A DNA stretch of 64,000 nt from Yamagishiella unicocca. Its lineage: Eukaryota > Chlorophyta > Chlorophyceae > Chlamydomonadales > Volvocaceae. Location of the stretch: contig BDSL01000047.1 in NCBI GenBank assembly GCA_003116995.1, positions 496,001 through 560,000 of the forward strand, read 5' to 3'. This document shows positions 1-10,530 of the stretch, in pieces. The first letter of the stretch is position 1; each line of letters begins with the position of its first letter. The notes under the pieces are model-generated. The model searched no databases. It saw nothing but the letters and a program-made list of their open reading frames with translations, and was not told the DNA's origin. A program made the position numbers and the translations under genes.

Positions 1-44
1 GACCCCGTAAGCTTCATAATAGCCTCGTAATAGTCTCACAAGAT

Positions 45-590
45 AGCATGTTTATATTTTTTGCGTTAGATAGTCCGCCATAGCAGCGGAAGTGGGTTCG
101 AATGGTGCAATTAGCTCCGCGATCGGACCGGTCGCTGACCCCGGGGTTGTAACGGTTTCAAACGTACGCGAGCGAGCTTGCAATCCATTCAAGAAGCGCG
201 CTATCAAGGCAACAAATAACGTTCGAAGAATGATCAAGGTTGTTAATTTTGAAAAATGCATGCTTGTATGTACGCATACACGTCCTTCATAGCCAGCGAC
301 CGGTCCGGTCGTCCGGTCCGACCGGACCGGTCGCCCGACGCACTCCTGCTCATTGATCATCATGATTGTTCATAATACTTGCTTTTGGAAAAATAGTAAG
401 AGACCGGTCAGGTCGCCATTGCAACATTTCACATATACAGCAGCTAGCTCCTTGCGTTTTGAACCGTTACCACCCCCGAGCCCCCGCGGGGCCGCTCGGC
501 GATCGGTTCGGTCGCGTAGCTTATTGTACTATCGAACCCACTTCCGTTCCAGCGGCGGACTCTTTAACGCAAAAACCACAAACATGCCAT
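45..590. mobile_element. Foldback-type inverted-repeat element, copy 1
   Basis: Left arm about 45-170 and right arm about 455-590 are imperfect inverted copies: both contain GGAAGTGGGTTCGA (right arm on the minus strand), followed by a block rich in CCGGTC. The middle is about 280 bp and holds further CCGGTC/GACCGG palindromes. Related copies lie at 10006-10525 and 17588-17950. No transposase is visible, so it would be non-autonomous. Bases 1-44 match the flank seen before the other copies, which ties the window start to the tandem gene units. Confidence 0.6.
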
Positions 591-654
591 TATCTGGGGT
601 CGGCGACCGGTCCGGTCGCGGAACCGATTGTGGTCGGCAAAACAAACAGCGTGC

Positions 655-2209
655 TTATTTACATGCGTCAAACACCGGTTGCCAACCAGGAGTCCAAGCA
701 GCAGGTGACAGAAACGCTCTCTCATGCGTCAGATTGGTCAGAGGCGCAGCAACGATATAGTACTGCGAGATAAACTTACGAAAGTCGTTAGTCAGCCCCA
801 GGAACTTATGGAGTTCGACCAGACTAGTCGGTACGGCCAGGTACGGACAGCAGCAGTTTTCGCGGGTCCATTCGAATGCCGTCGGCAGATACGACATGAC
901 CCAGATATTCGACTTGCGGCTGAGCTCAGCAGTGACACTTAAATTTCTTCGCGTACAGCAGTTGCTCACGTCGCAGAGTATCAAAACCCAGACGAAGATG
1001 TTCCAGATGTTCATCTCTCGTTTTTGAATAAATCAGGATATCGTCCAGGTAACAAACCACGAACTTGTCGAGGAACGGCCTGAAGGTACGATTCATTGGA
1101 AGGTAGCAGGGGCGTTAACTAAGCCAAACCTCAGGATAGTGTACTCGAAGTGACTCGAAGTGACCGAAGGGCGTATTGAAAGCAGATCGCGGCATGTCAG
1201 GCTCAGCGACCCTATGGCAGCCAACCGGGGGTAACGATCCCTCGGAGGGGAGTAACTATGGTGGTTACCCCGCCCGGGTGCAGGCGACTGACAACAACTA
1301 GTGAGAAGAGATAGCGCAGGCAATTAAATTAAGCTTATATATGTTAGTAAAATCACTCATGGACTTGGTTGACGACTATATGGTGCTCTTTGAAGCGACA
1401 ACCTGTGACAATGACTTGCCCTTGACCAAACGAGGTGAAACCAAGTGTGGAATGCTACATTTTATATAAAATACTGGAATTAGGGAAGTAACGAGCAGTA
1501 TTACTTGTTTGCGGCATGAAAGTTGGATCCTGGAGGGCAGTCCATTTTATGGACTAGCGCATCTGCTGTGATGTTTTGACGTGTTAATTTACGTTACTTC
1601 TAAAGAATCTGGTTGCACCCTTGCTGCAAGGCAATCGAACTGAAATACGCAGCACCACGCACCTTATCCAATAGATCGTCGATGCGCGGCAAAGGTTATC
1701 GGTTTTTCACAGTAACCGCGTTCAGACCCCCGCCGTAATCGAGCGATGCACATGCGCAAACCACCATCCTTTTACCTTGCCCGCAAACAGGATCGGAGCA
1801 GAGAACGGAGAGGTACTAGGGCGAATCATACCCTTGTTCAGCAATTCAGCTACTTGACGTTTTACCTCATCGAGCGCCGAGGGGCTGAGACGGATAATAA
1901 TAATAATATTACACAGCAGGCCGGAGCCTCGCATGTATCAAGGGGGTGGGGAATTGAGTGGCGGACTCCGCCCCTATATGCCCGCACCACCGGACTAAGA
2001 CGATACATGGGCCGCGGCACAGGTTGCGCGCCAGGCACCAACGGAGTGGTAGTGCGACCTGTCGATCGCACTGGAGGCAAGCCAGGAATCTCACGTAGAA
2101 GGTCTGCATTGGCTTCCAGAAGAGCTTCAACGTCGGGGTCTCCAAAGTCAGATGGAGGAACAGCAGCGGCATTCAGATGTAACTTTGGCCGAACCAACAC
2201 CGCGCGCAC
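655..2209 (-). mobile_element. Ty3/gypsy pol remnant, broken
   Basis: Reading the minus strand from 2209 to 655 gives scattered but ordered reverse transcriptase blocks: LPGLPPVR and RPMYRLSP (2120-1992), then GMIRPSTSPFSAPILF (about 1840-1780), then [18 protein letters not shown] (about 1150-1093), then LHKFLGLTNDFRKFI (about 810-760), which is the RT to RNase H junction of Ty3-type elements. Frames change between blocks, the catalytic YxDD region is not readable, and a 99-bp element is inserted at 1893-1991. It is a dead fossil. No protease, integrase or LTR was recognised. Confidence 0.75.
1893..1991 (-). mobile_element. SINE-like element, copy A
   Basis: On the minus strand the insert starts GGTGGTGCGGGCATA and ends in (ATT)n. 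It is flanked by an 11-bp target-site duplication with two mismatches (GGGCTGAGACG at 1882-1892; GGACTAAGACG at 1992-2002). Both duplicate copies encode the RLSP of the surrounding Ty3 RT, so the empty site can be inferred exactly. A stem of about 8 bp (AGTGGCGG / CCGCCCCT, one mismatch) lies at about 1957-1975. Other copies are at 5759-5858, 33226-33298 and 37019-37111. Confidence 0.75.
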
Positions 2210-3635
2210 GAGTACCCTTGCGTAGCTAGCATGGGCAAGCGAGCAGCACCCTTATGTAGAAAGCGAGCAACAGCCCTGCGGCCGACAGCAACATACAGGG
2301 ACACTCTTCTCACAGAGCGCGGCAACAGCAAATTTGACAGCAGGTGGGGCAGAGCGCCGGTGGGGCAGAGCGCAGAGGCCGCAGCCTTGGCCCCCCAGGT
2401 GACGGCGCAGAAAACGGAACAGAGCACGCCGCCGGACCCTCAACTGTACAACACCGACCGATTGCACCGTTCGAACCCATTGCTGCCGTTCCGTACGAGC
2501 CTCTTACGACTCCCGCCCGTGGATCGGGCCTCGTGTACACATTGATTTAGGTTAAACGGATATGAAAACCGGCAGTCGAGCGGAGCAGGGATCTGTAAAG
2601 AGTCTGTCCGGTCCCTGAGGTGAATATAGGGATGCGCCTTAGGATGAAACAAGCGCTTGGCACCAAAAACATTTTTTGTGACGATCGAATGCGGTTGAAT
2701 GCAAGGTATGGATCTGCCGGACCGCCCCGCGGCGGCACGCCCCCCCTGATGCGTCGGCTTGTTGGCCGCACTCCTTGCGGTCCGGAAGTGCAGCAGCCCC
2801 GACAGCGAGACGCTGCAGCTGCGCGCATCTTCCCCGGCGTCTTGCCCCGCCCTCGTGGTCCCACCGGTAAGGGATGGGTCGTCTAGGGACGTCCCCCTTG
2901 GCCTCGCTACGTGCGGCCTTCATGTCGTGACGAGAATATTGTGATCCGTCCCAATCTGTAGATAGGTTTTTTGCCGCAACAGGTCGTGAACCCGCAATTC
3001 ATAAGGCGGCTCCGTTCACAGCGTGCCCCGGCCGTGCGCCGATTGCCCCGCTGCTGCCACCTGTGGTCGGAGGTGGCAGCCTTGTTGGCGCAGGGTTTGC
3101 AGGAGGTGTACGCTAGGGCTACATACCCTGCAGGCTTCCACCTGGTCATGTCGCAACTGGGCACGAATGAAGATCTACTTACCAGGGGCATCAAGTCGCG
3201 CCCGTGCAGGTCTGGATGGCCCCCTCACGACCCGGCGCTGTGTCCCCTCCTGGCGCTGCTGGCGGAGTACTCTCAGGCATGCATGCGTGCGCTTCACCCG
3301 GGACCCCACGCACCAGGCCCTGCACGCAATCACCTGCTACCTCTTCCGGCCGTTGCGGCCGGACCACGGTGGCTTCCTTCCGGGACCCACGTACCTGTTT
3401 GCGACAGCACCTGCAAGGAATGGGCATGTTATAGACAGACACGTGCCAATAGGTTTCGGCGGGGGCCGCTGCAGTATGTGCAGACGGTGGGGGCGAACCC
3501 CTGATGACGCTAGCTGCTGGGGCAGGTGCGGAGTGTGGGGACTCTCAAGCGGTACCTAGATAGACGACCCCGCCCGCCACGGGGACCCCACCACCACCGC
3601 CCGCCGCGCGCCGTTAGAGTGATGTCTTTTCTCGG
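2210..3635. other. Decayed repeat sequence, no recognisable gene
   Basis: Several overlapping open frames exist, the longest at 2971-3504 on the plus strand (177 codons), but none resembles a family I know. Part of it (3119-3170, CTTCCACCTGGTCATG) recurs at 10545-10575 directly after the second foldback element, so the stretch is at least partly dispersed repeat. Confidence 0.4.
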
Positions 3636-3689
3636 GTGGGGCTATTGTGAGCCCTGTGAAGGCAGGGGCAGGGCCACCGGATTTGACGG

Positions 3690-3825
3690 TGAGGTAGGGG
3701 AGGGGGTGCAAGAGCCTGTGTGGTAGGGGAGGTGAGGGGGTGCAAGAGTCTGTGTGGTAGGGGAGGGGAGGGGTTGCAAGAGTCTGTGTGGTAGGGGAGG
3801 GGAGGGGTTGCAAGAGTCTGCGTGG
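3690..3825. repeat. 34-bp G-rich minisatellite
   Basis: About four units of roughly 34 bp containing TTGCAAGAGTCTGTGTGG and a GGGGAGGGG run; units repeat at about 3706, 3740, 3774 and 3809. Related TTTTGCAACCCC-type units occur in an intron at about 42460-42540. Confidence 0.75.
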
Positions 3826-4039
3826 CTAAGACCGATTCGACATACTTCCCCATGTGCGGTGGATGGCGGCCGGTGGGCAAGCTGCAAACAAGGCCAGACC
3901 GCATGTCGGCAGCACCTTATGTGCGCAAGGTGGATGGGCGGGAGCATCGAAATAAGTGGCGACGTGTTGCAATGGTACAGCCAGTGTCGGTGTGCATGAG
4001 CGGGGAGCGCTCATATTGCGATCCCAAAATGAAGTCGCA

Positions 4040-5450
4040 CTCTGGGCCTCCCGTCGTACAACCCAGGATCCCGCGCCCTTCCTTTCTGTACGTAAGGCGC
4101 TTCCGTAACAGCCGGGCATTGGAGCACTGTGTGTATGTGCTACCACACGGCTACATGGGTTAAGCCAATGACTTAGCAACTTAATCGCATGAGAAACTGC
4201 AGCACGGCGGGACCGCTAAGCAGCCCCTAAGTAAGATAGTTTACGCGGCTACCTAGCCCCTAGCTAAGAACCTAGCTCTTAGCTTAGGAAAACCTTCAGC
4301 TTGGCAATACGGGGGAGTACCTACCTGTACCTACTTATTAGTGACGCAGACTTCTCTGTAAGAGAAGGCTAGTTCTTGGACGAAGTACGGCACAGCCGTA
4401 CTCCGTCTTATTGATAACTAGGCTGATCCCGCTTTCAGCGGTATCCGCCGTAGTATAACATTATCATAGTATATTCCTAGTTGTCCCTAATAGTTGATTC
4501 CAACATGAACGACGGGAACCTGCCGGCCCATGCAGCCTGCCACCCGCCCACCCGTGCTGACTGACCCTGTTCTCCGCTGCAGCCGCCGGGCTAGTGCCAG
4601 TGGCGTCATCGCCCGTCCGGCCCGGTCGAGTTACGCGAGTTCGGTCCTCTGTACGGGTCCGTGCCAGAGGGAGGGCTCCGCCGTGGTCCGGTTCGACGCC
4701 GATTCCGATGAGCGTCTGGTGTTCCCTCCTGGCCCTGGCCAAGGACTCCAGCGACGATGCGATTTTGCTGTCGCGCTACTTAGTGTATTTGCCGCCGGCC
4801 TTTTCTAGGCCCGCGATGCAGTTAGTTTGCCTCCGGGCCCTGCGGGCCGGAGATGATGCAATTTGATGTTGTAGTTTGCCTCCTGGCCCTGCGGGCCGGA
4901 GATGATGCAATTTGATGTTGTACTACCGGCCACTATAGGCAACATGAAAAATCTGTCGACTGACAATTGTTTGCCCTTTCCGTTTGCAGCTGGTTTGGGA
5001 GATGGGGATGCCGGGAACTGAGTGCCGGTCAGGGGATTACCGGGATCTGAGTGCCGGTTTAGTGCTACTTGGGAGGTTTTTTGCCGCCGGGAGCTGAGTG
5101 CCGGCGTGCGGGACTGTTCAAACTTGTAACGTACTGAGGACAAGAAACTTAGTGCTACGAAGCTGCCGGTGTCGTCATTCTTCGCAAAATTCTTACCCGT
5201 TGTGCATGCTTTACAACCAAGCGGATCCCCTAACTTAAGAGTTCGCGCTTAGCTGCGTATACTCCGCAGAGCAGGCAGGGTCGTTAGCTGTTTGTGGATT
5301 TGTAACTGGACTCAATTATTCATTTTTCTGGATTCCGGAGCGGTACGGAATGTCAACGAACACATTTGGATAAGAACGCCACTTTCCTACCCTCTGGTCA
5401 ACAAACAGATGTTTGTGTATTAGCCATTGATCCTTGTTACAAGCAAGGAC
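4040..5450. other. Low-copy repeat shared by the two gene units
   Basis: Blocks such as GCAGCACGGCGGGACCGCTAA (4200-4220) and the TTAGCTGCGTATACTCCGCAG region (5250) recur in the same order at 12516-12760, upstream of gene B's satellite. At 4822-4920 a unit of about 50 bp (CCTGCGGGCCGGAGATG) is present twice in tandem. No gene is supported here. Confidence 0.6.
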
Positions 5451-5454
5451 TCTA

Positions 5455-5905
5455 ATGAAGTTGCACCCATGGCAACTCCATCCCTGCACCCATGGCCACT
5501 CCATCCCTTATCGATGAAGCTGCACCCATGGCAACTCCACCCCTAATCGATGAAGCTGCATCCATAGCAACTCCATCCCTAATGAAGCTGCACCCATGGC
5601 AACTCCATCCCTAATCGGTGAAACTGCATCTATCCATGGCAACTCCATCCCTAATCGAGGAAGCTGCACCAATGGCAACTCCATCCCTTATCGGTGAAGC
5701 TGCATCCATCCATGGCAACTCCATCCCTAATCGAGGAAGCTGCACCCATGGCCACCCTAATAATAATAATAATAATAGTGTCGCTGGGCGTAGCCCTAGC
5801 GTGTGTTAAGGGGGTGGGGAACTGAGGGGGTCTCCCCCCTGTATGCCCGCACCACCGTCCATGGCCACCCTATTCATGGCAACTCCATCCCTAATCGATG
5901 AAGCT
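5455..5905. repeat. 36-bp satellite array downstream of gene A
   Basis: Degenerate copies of a 36-bp unit containing ATCGATGAAGCTGCACC and CATGGCAACTCCATCCCTA. The unit is a multiple of three, so long open frames appear by chance on both strands (for example DEAAPMATPSLI); these are not evidence of a gene. The array lies about 600 bp beyond the stop of gene A and is interrupted by a SINE-like insert at 5759-5858. The same array follows gene B. Confidence 0.85.
5759..5858 (-). mobile_element. SINE-like element, copy B
   Basis: It is inserted in the satellite with a perfect duplication CCATGGCCACCCTA (about 5746-5759 and 5859-5872). On the minus strand it starts GGTGGTGCGGGCATACA and ends in (ATT)n next to the duplication, as expected for target-primed insertion. 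The stem is AGGGGG / CCCCCT at about 5824-5840. It is nearly identical to copy D at 37019-37111. Confidence 0.85.
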
Positions 5906-6152
5906 GCACCCATGGGCCTCGCTCCTAAAATCCTAAAACGCCGAAAGGTAGTACAGGCGAGACAGTAGCAACGAAGGTGCCCACCTACCATCTCATTTGA
6001 AGTTCACCAGCACTTGCTAAAATACTAGCTAAGACGTTCTCGCAAGTCGTCGATACTAAGTGTGTGTGAGCGCGACATCGCACAAGCACAACGCTACCTA
6101 TCAATAAACAAATAAAGGCGTTGGAATGAATCTGCTAGGCATCGCACATCGG

Positions 6153-6157
6153 TTACA
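6153..6157 (-). terminator. Candidate TGTAA polyadenylation signal of gene A
   Basis: TGTAA is the usual poly(A) signal of volvocine algae. On the minus strand it lies about 340 bp after the stop codon, and the same motif stands at the same distance after gene B (13767-13771). The equivalent site after gene C reads TGTGA. Confidence 0.4.
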
Positions 6158-6494
6158 CGAGCAAACATGATATATATTTAGTAGTTTGGTTGACCCTGCG
6201 CTGCCAACCAACCAACATAACCCCCGCCATATGGCATACAAATGTCGGTTTCCATCACCTCGGTTTGGCAACCCGAGTCTCTACCTAACCCAACCGACCG
6301 GGTGCTTACTTATTTGCAGTCCAGTCCTCTGTGACTCACGCACACGGGTTTGAAGAGGCAAACGCTAACATCCACTTCACAAGCGAACAGCAGCGGATGG
6401 ACAGTCACAACAAGTCAACTGTATGTCCGTGCGTGCACGTCAAATGCACTTCAGCTCCAACCATGACTCGACGATACATTGCTTACTGCCAGCC

Positions 6495-9316
6495 TCACAG
6501 AAGAAGCCGCCGAAGCCGCCTCCCGTTCGCCTGTCCGTTGGCGCCGTTGTTGGTCTTTATAGACGGAGGGGGAGGAGACGGGCTGGGCAGTTTGGGTAAC
6601 GGCGGCTCGAGGGAAGGAGGCGGGCTAGGCGGCGGGGAAGAGAGCGAGTCTGGAGAAGCCGACGAGCAGGGAGGCTTGGGCCAGGGTGGGGGAGGCGGGC
6701 TGGGTGGCTTGGGCCAGGGTGGGGGAGGCGGGCTGGGCGGCTTGGGTGAGGGTGGGGGAGGCGGGCTGGGCGGCTTGGGTGAAGGTGGGGGAGGCGGGCT
6801 GGGCGGCTTGGGTGAGGGTGGAGGAGGCGGGCTGGGCGGCTGGGGAGAGGGTGGGGGAGGTGGCGGCGGCGGGCTGTGCGGCTGGGGAGAGGGTGGAGGC
6901 GGCGGCTGTGACGGTCTGGGGGGCTCAGGCGACGGCGGCGGCGGCGGACTAGGCGGCTCAGGTGACGGTGGAGGCGGCGGGCTAGGCGGCTCGGGAGAGG
7001 GTGGGGGAGGTGGCGGCGGCGGGCTGGGCGGCTGGGGCGAGGGTGGAGGAGGTGGCGGCGGTGGAGGCGGCGCGCTGGGCGGTTCGGGAGAGGGCGGGGG
7101 AGGTGGAGGCGGCGGGCTGGGCGGCTGGGGCGAGGGTGGGGGAGGTGGCGGCGGCGGGCTGGGCGGCTCGGGTGAGGGAGGGGGAGGTGGCGGCGGCGGG
7201 CTGGGCGGCTCAGGCGACGGCGGCGGCGGCGGACTAGGCGGCTCAGGTGACGGTGGAGGCGGCGGGCTTGGCGGCTCGGGAGAGGGTGGGGGAGGTGGAG
7301 GCGGCGGGCTGGGTGGCTGGGGCGAGGGTGGGGGAGGTGGCGGCGGCGGGCTGGGCGGCTCAGGCGACGGCGGCGGCGGCGGACTAGGCGGCGCAGGTGA
7401 CGGTGGAGGCGGCGGGCTTGGCGGCTCGGGAGAGGGTGGGGGAGGTGGAGGCGGCGGGCTGGGCGGCTCGGGCGAGGGTGGGGGAGGTGGCGGCGGCGGG
7501 CTGGGCGGCTGTGGAGAGGGCGGGGAAGGTGGAGGCGGCGGGCTGGGCGGCTCAGGCGACGGCGGCGGCGGCGGACTAGGCGGCTCAGGTGACGGTGGAG
7601 GCGGCGGGCTAGGTGGCTCGGGAGAGGGTGGGGGAGGTGGCGACGGCGGGCTGGGAGGCTCGGGCGACGGTGGCGGCGGCGGACTAGGCGGCTCGGGAGA
7701 GGGTGGTGGAGGTGGCGGCGGCGGGCTGGGAGGCTGGGGCGAGGGTGGGGGAGGTGGCGGCGGTGGAGGCGGCGGGCTGGGCGGTTCAGGAGAGGGCGGG
7801 GGAGGTGGCGGCGGCGGGCTGGGCGGCTGGGGAGAGGGCGGGGGAGGTGGCGGCGGCGGGCTGGGCGGCTCAGGCGACGGCGGCGGCGGCGGACTAGGCG
7901 GCTCAGGTGACGGTGGAGGCGGCGGGCTGGGCGGCTCGGGAGAGGGTGGGGGAGGTGGCGACGGCGGGCTGGGAGGCTCGGGCGACGGTGGCGGCGGCGG
8001 ACTAGGCGGCTCAGGTGACGGTGGAGGTGGATAGCTGGGCGGCTGGGGCGAGGGCGGAGGCGGTGGAGGCGGCGGGCTGGGCTGTTGTGGTGAAGGAGGA
8101 GGAGGCGGACTAGGCGGCTCAGGTGACGGTGGAGGCGGCGGACTGGACCCCTCAGGGGAAGGTGGAGGTGGAGGGCTGGGCGGTTGGGGCATGGATTGTA
8201 TGGAAAAATCGTTAACGAAAGAAAGACCGTTCAGGGGCGAGGGCGGGGTAGGTGGCGGCGGCGGGCTGGGAAGCTCATGCGACGACGGCGGCGGCGGACT
8301 AGGCGGCTCAGGGGACGGTGGAGGTGGATAGCTGGGCGGCTGGGGCGAGGGCGGAGGCGGTGGAGGCAGCGGGCTGGGCTGTTGTGGTGAAGGAGGAGGA
8401 GGCGGACTAGGCGGCTCAGGTGACGGTGGAGGCGGCGGACTGGACCGCTCGGGGGAGGGCGGTGGTGGCGGTGCTAACACTGTTGCGGAGGAGACTGCGT
8501 ACAGGCAGAAGTGGGTTCGTCATTTATATCAATCTGTCTATGGAAGCCCAAGGATATGGTAATGCTAGTCTACTTGCCAATGACGGTCATTGTGGTCAAA
8601 TAACCATCGTACCAACGTGTGCCAACGACACCTCCATTAATGATATCATATCCTGCACCCCCTTCGTGCGCTGTGCTGTCAAACAATGATTCCAATAACG
8701 TGCACCTATGCAAGGCCTACTCGCCCGCTCGCCCTTTGTTTACTTACGCTGGCTGCACATGCCGCTTGCGGACTGCGCGTATCCTTGTCGTCCGCAGACG
8801 CAGCTATAGCCCCTCTTGTTGTTGCCCAAGGACTCCAAGCAGATGGTCCCGGGAACAGTGCACGGGTTGGTCGCGCAGGCGGATGCTGCTGCTGCAGGGA
8901 ATAAATGTGCGCCAGGTAGGGGCAGGGTGGCACATTCAGTCGGACAATCATCACATAGGTAATGCGACGAGCGATCGAGCGAGACAGCAACCGTAGAGAG
9001 GTCCGGCGGTCGTCCACAACCCAGCCAGAGCTGACCAGTTATAATTAACATCAATTTTTATCCGGTGGGGGATTTTTACAAATTTGGATGTGCTTCATCA
9101 CTCGGACCGATGCGTGGGTCACCAGTCGGCGGTGCCATGGTGCCGGACTGACGAATAGAGCAGCAGGCAGGTAGCACAGGGCGTACTGAAGATAAAGTTA
9201 CATGTCAACTTGGTGCACTTACCCCTGTCACCAGTTGAGCCAGAAACAGTCGGAACGGTCAACGCTAGGAGGAGCAGCGCCAGCGCCAGCAGGGGCGCTT
9301 GCAAGCAGGAGGCCAT
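6495..9316 (-). CDS. Gene A: secreted EGF-like / hydroxyproline-rich glycoprotein
   Basis: Three exons: 9316-9223, 8891-8748 and 8494-6495 (745 aa). Introns follow GT-AG (donors GTAAGTGC and GTAAGTA; acceptors CTGCAG and TACGCAG) and all phases are 1, so the reading frame closes. Exon 1 gives a signal peptide (MASCLQAPLLALALLLLAL); this ATG is chosen because it alone is conserved in genes A, B and C. Exon 2 is one EGF-like module with six cysteines (CATNPC, TIC, YSCVC, GMC). Exon 3 is SPPPPP/SPEPP repeats broken by an island LNGLSFVNDFSIQS, ending KTNNGANGQANGRRLRRLLL. Such SP-rich domains are typically hydroxylated and glycosylated in the algal extracellular matrix; that location is inferred. 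There is no pherophorin domain. The glycine-rich open frame on the opposite strand is a shadow. Confidence 0.8.
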
Positions 9317-9536
9317 TCGACGGCCCATCGAGGATGAGGCAGCTCCATACATATGTGAAGGACAGGCAATCTAGGTAGGGCGGCGAACGAACACGCTAGC
9401 CACTGTCGAGTATACCGGTACACCTTCAAGTAACTAGATTGTCGCAGTGGAGCCGGAGTTGCTTTACGGGCCAGCAGTCACTTTGACAGTCCGAGAGGGG
9501 TGGTAATGATAATTACCGATTGGATGAAACCTTGAC

Positions 9537-9544
9537 TTTTTATA
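9537..9544 (-). promoter_or_regulatory. TATA box of gene A
   Basis: TATAAAAA on the minus strand, 221 bp before the ATG. The surrounding block (AGTCAAGGTTTCATCC and GGTAATTATC) is conserved before gene B, where the box is TATAAATA at 216 bp from its ATG. Gene C lacks an obvious match. Confidence 0.6.
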
Positions 9545-10005
9545 GGTATGAAAAGGTTACGAGGACTCGAGAGGTTCATGGATAGTCAACCGGCGGGGAG
9601 ACTGTAGATATTCTGCGGGACATCTATCGCCTCAACGAACTGTAGTAGAGAAGCGGAAATGGCTACTCGTATTACAACGGCCGTTACTCAAATATCAGTG
9701 GAAGGCGTACAGCCATTTACTATTAGTGATACTCGGTGTCGGCCGGACATCACGACTACCCAACCTAAGCGGTCACGTCTAGGTTATGCTCTTACACGCA
9801 GGGCTCATCGGAGTCAGCTGATCAAGCGAGGGGCTAGCAGCGTGCCCTATGGCAGCCGAATCGTCGTAAGAGGCTCGATACAAACGCAAAGAGGTCTATT
9901 GCGGGGTAGTAACTAACTTTTTCGTTTATTAAGGAGGCTTTTCGTAGTCCTGACCGCGTAAGCTTCATAATACCCTCGCAGTAGCCTCGTAAGATAGCAA
10001 GGGAT
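9545..10005. other. Upstream flank of gene A
   Basis: It is collinear with 17020-17587 upstream of gene B (shared CGGAAATGGCTACTCGTATTA and CCCTATGGCAGCCGA). It runs directly into the foldback element in both units, placing the unit boundary here. No gene is seen. Confidence 0.6.
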
Positions 10006-10525
10006 AGCATGTTTACGTTTTTGCGTTACAGGGTTCGAATGGCACATTTAGATCCACGACCGGACCGGTCGCCGACCCCGCGGGGCTCGGGGCTGTAACG
10101 GTTCCCTACGTACGCAAACTTGCGATCCATTCAAGGAGCGCGCTATCAAGGCGATAAATAACGTTGTAATAATGATGTAGATCATAAAATTTGGAAAATG
10201 CGTACGTATATGTGCGCACACACGTGGTTCACAGCCAGCGACAGGCGGTCCGGCTGGGTCCGGTCGTCCGGTCCGTCCGACCGGACAGCTCGCCCGACCG
10301 GACGACCTGATGTTCTTTCCGGACATATCCCTGCGCATGATTGTTCATTATTATTGCTTTTCGGGAATGTCAAGGATATCAAGAGACCGGTCAGGTCGCC
10401 ATTCCAACACTTCACACAGCAGCTAGCTCCTTGCGTTTGAATCGTGACCACCCCCTTACCACCCCGAGCCCCGCGGGGTCGCTCGGCGACCGGTCCGGTC
10501 GCGGAGCTAATTGTACCATCGAACC
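10006..10525. mobile_element. Foldback-type element, copy 2
   Basis: Left arm at 10006-10130 and right arm at about 10437-10525, with the same order and spacing as copy 1. The right arm is cut short at CCCACTTCCGCATACC, where a different repeat (also at 3119) begins. Confidence 0.6.
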
Positions 10526-10530
10526 CACTT

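Noticed and set aside
5455..5905. CRISPR-like regular spacing of 36 bp
   Set aside because: Units are contiguous with no unique spacers, in a eukaryotic context; this is a satellite.
6331..8034. 567-codon glycine-rich open frame on the plus strand
   Set aside because: It is the antisense shadow of the proline-rich exon of gene A, which has a signal peptide, EGF exon and matching splice phases on the minus strand.
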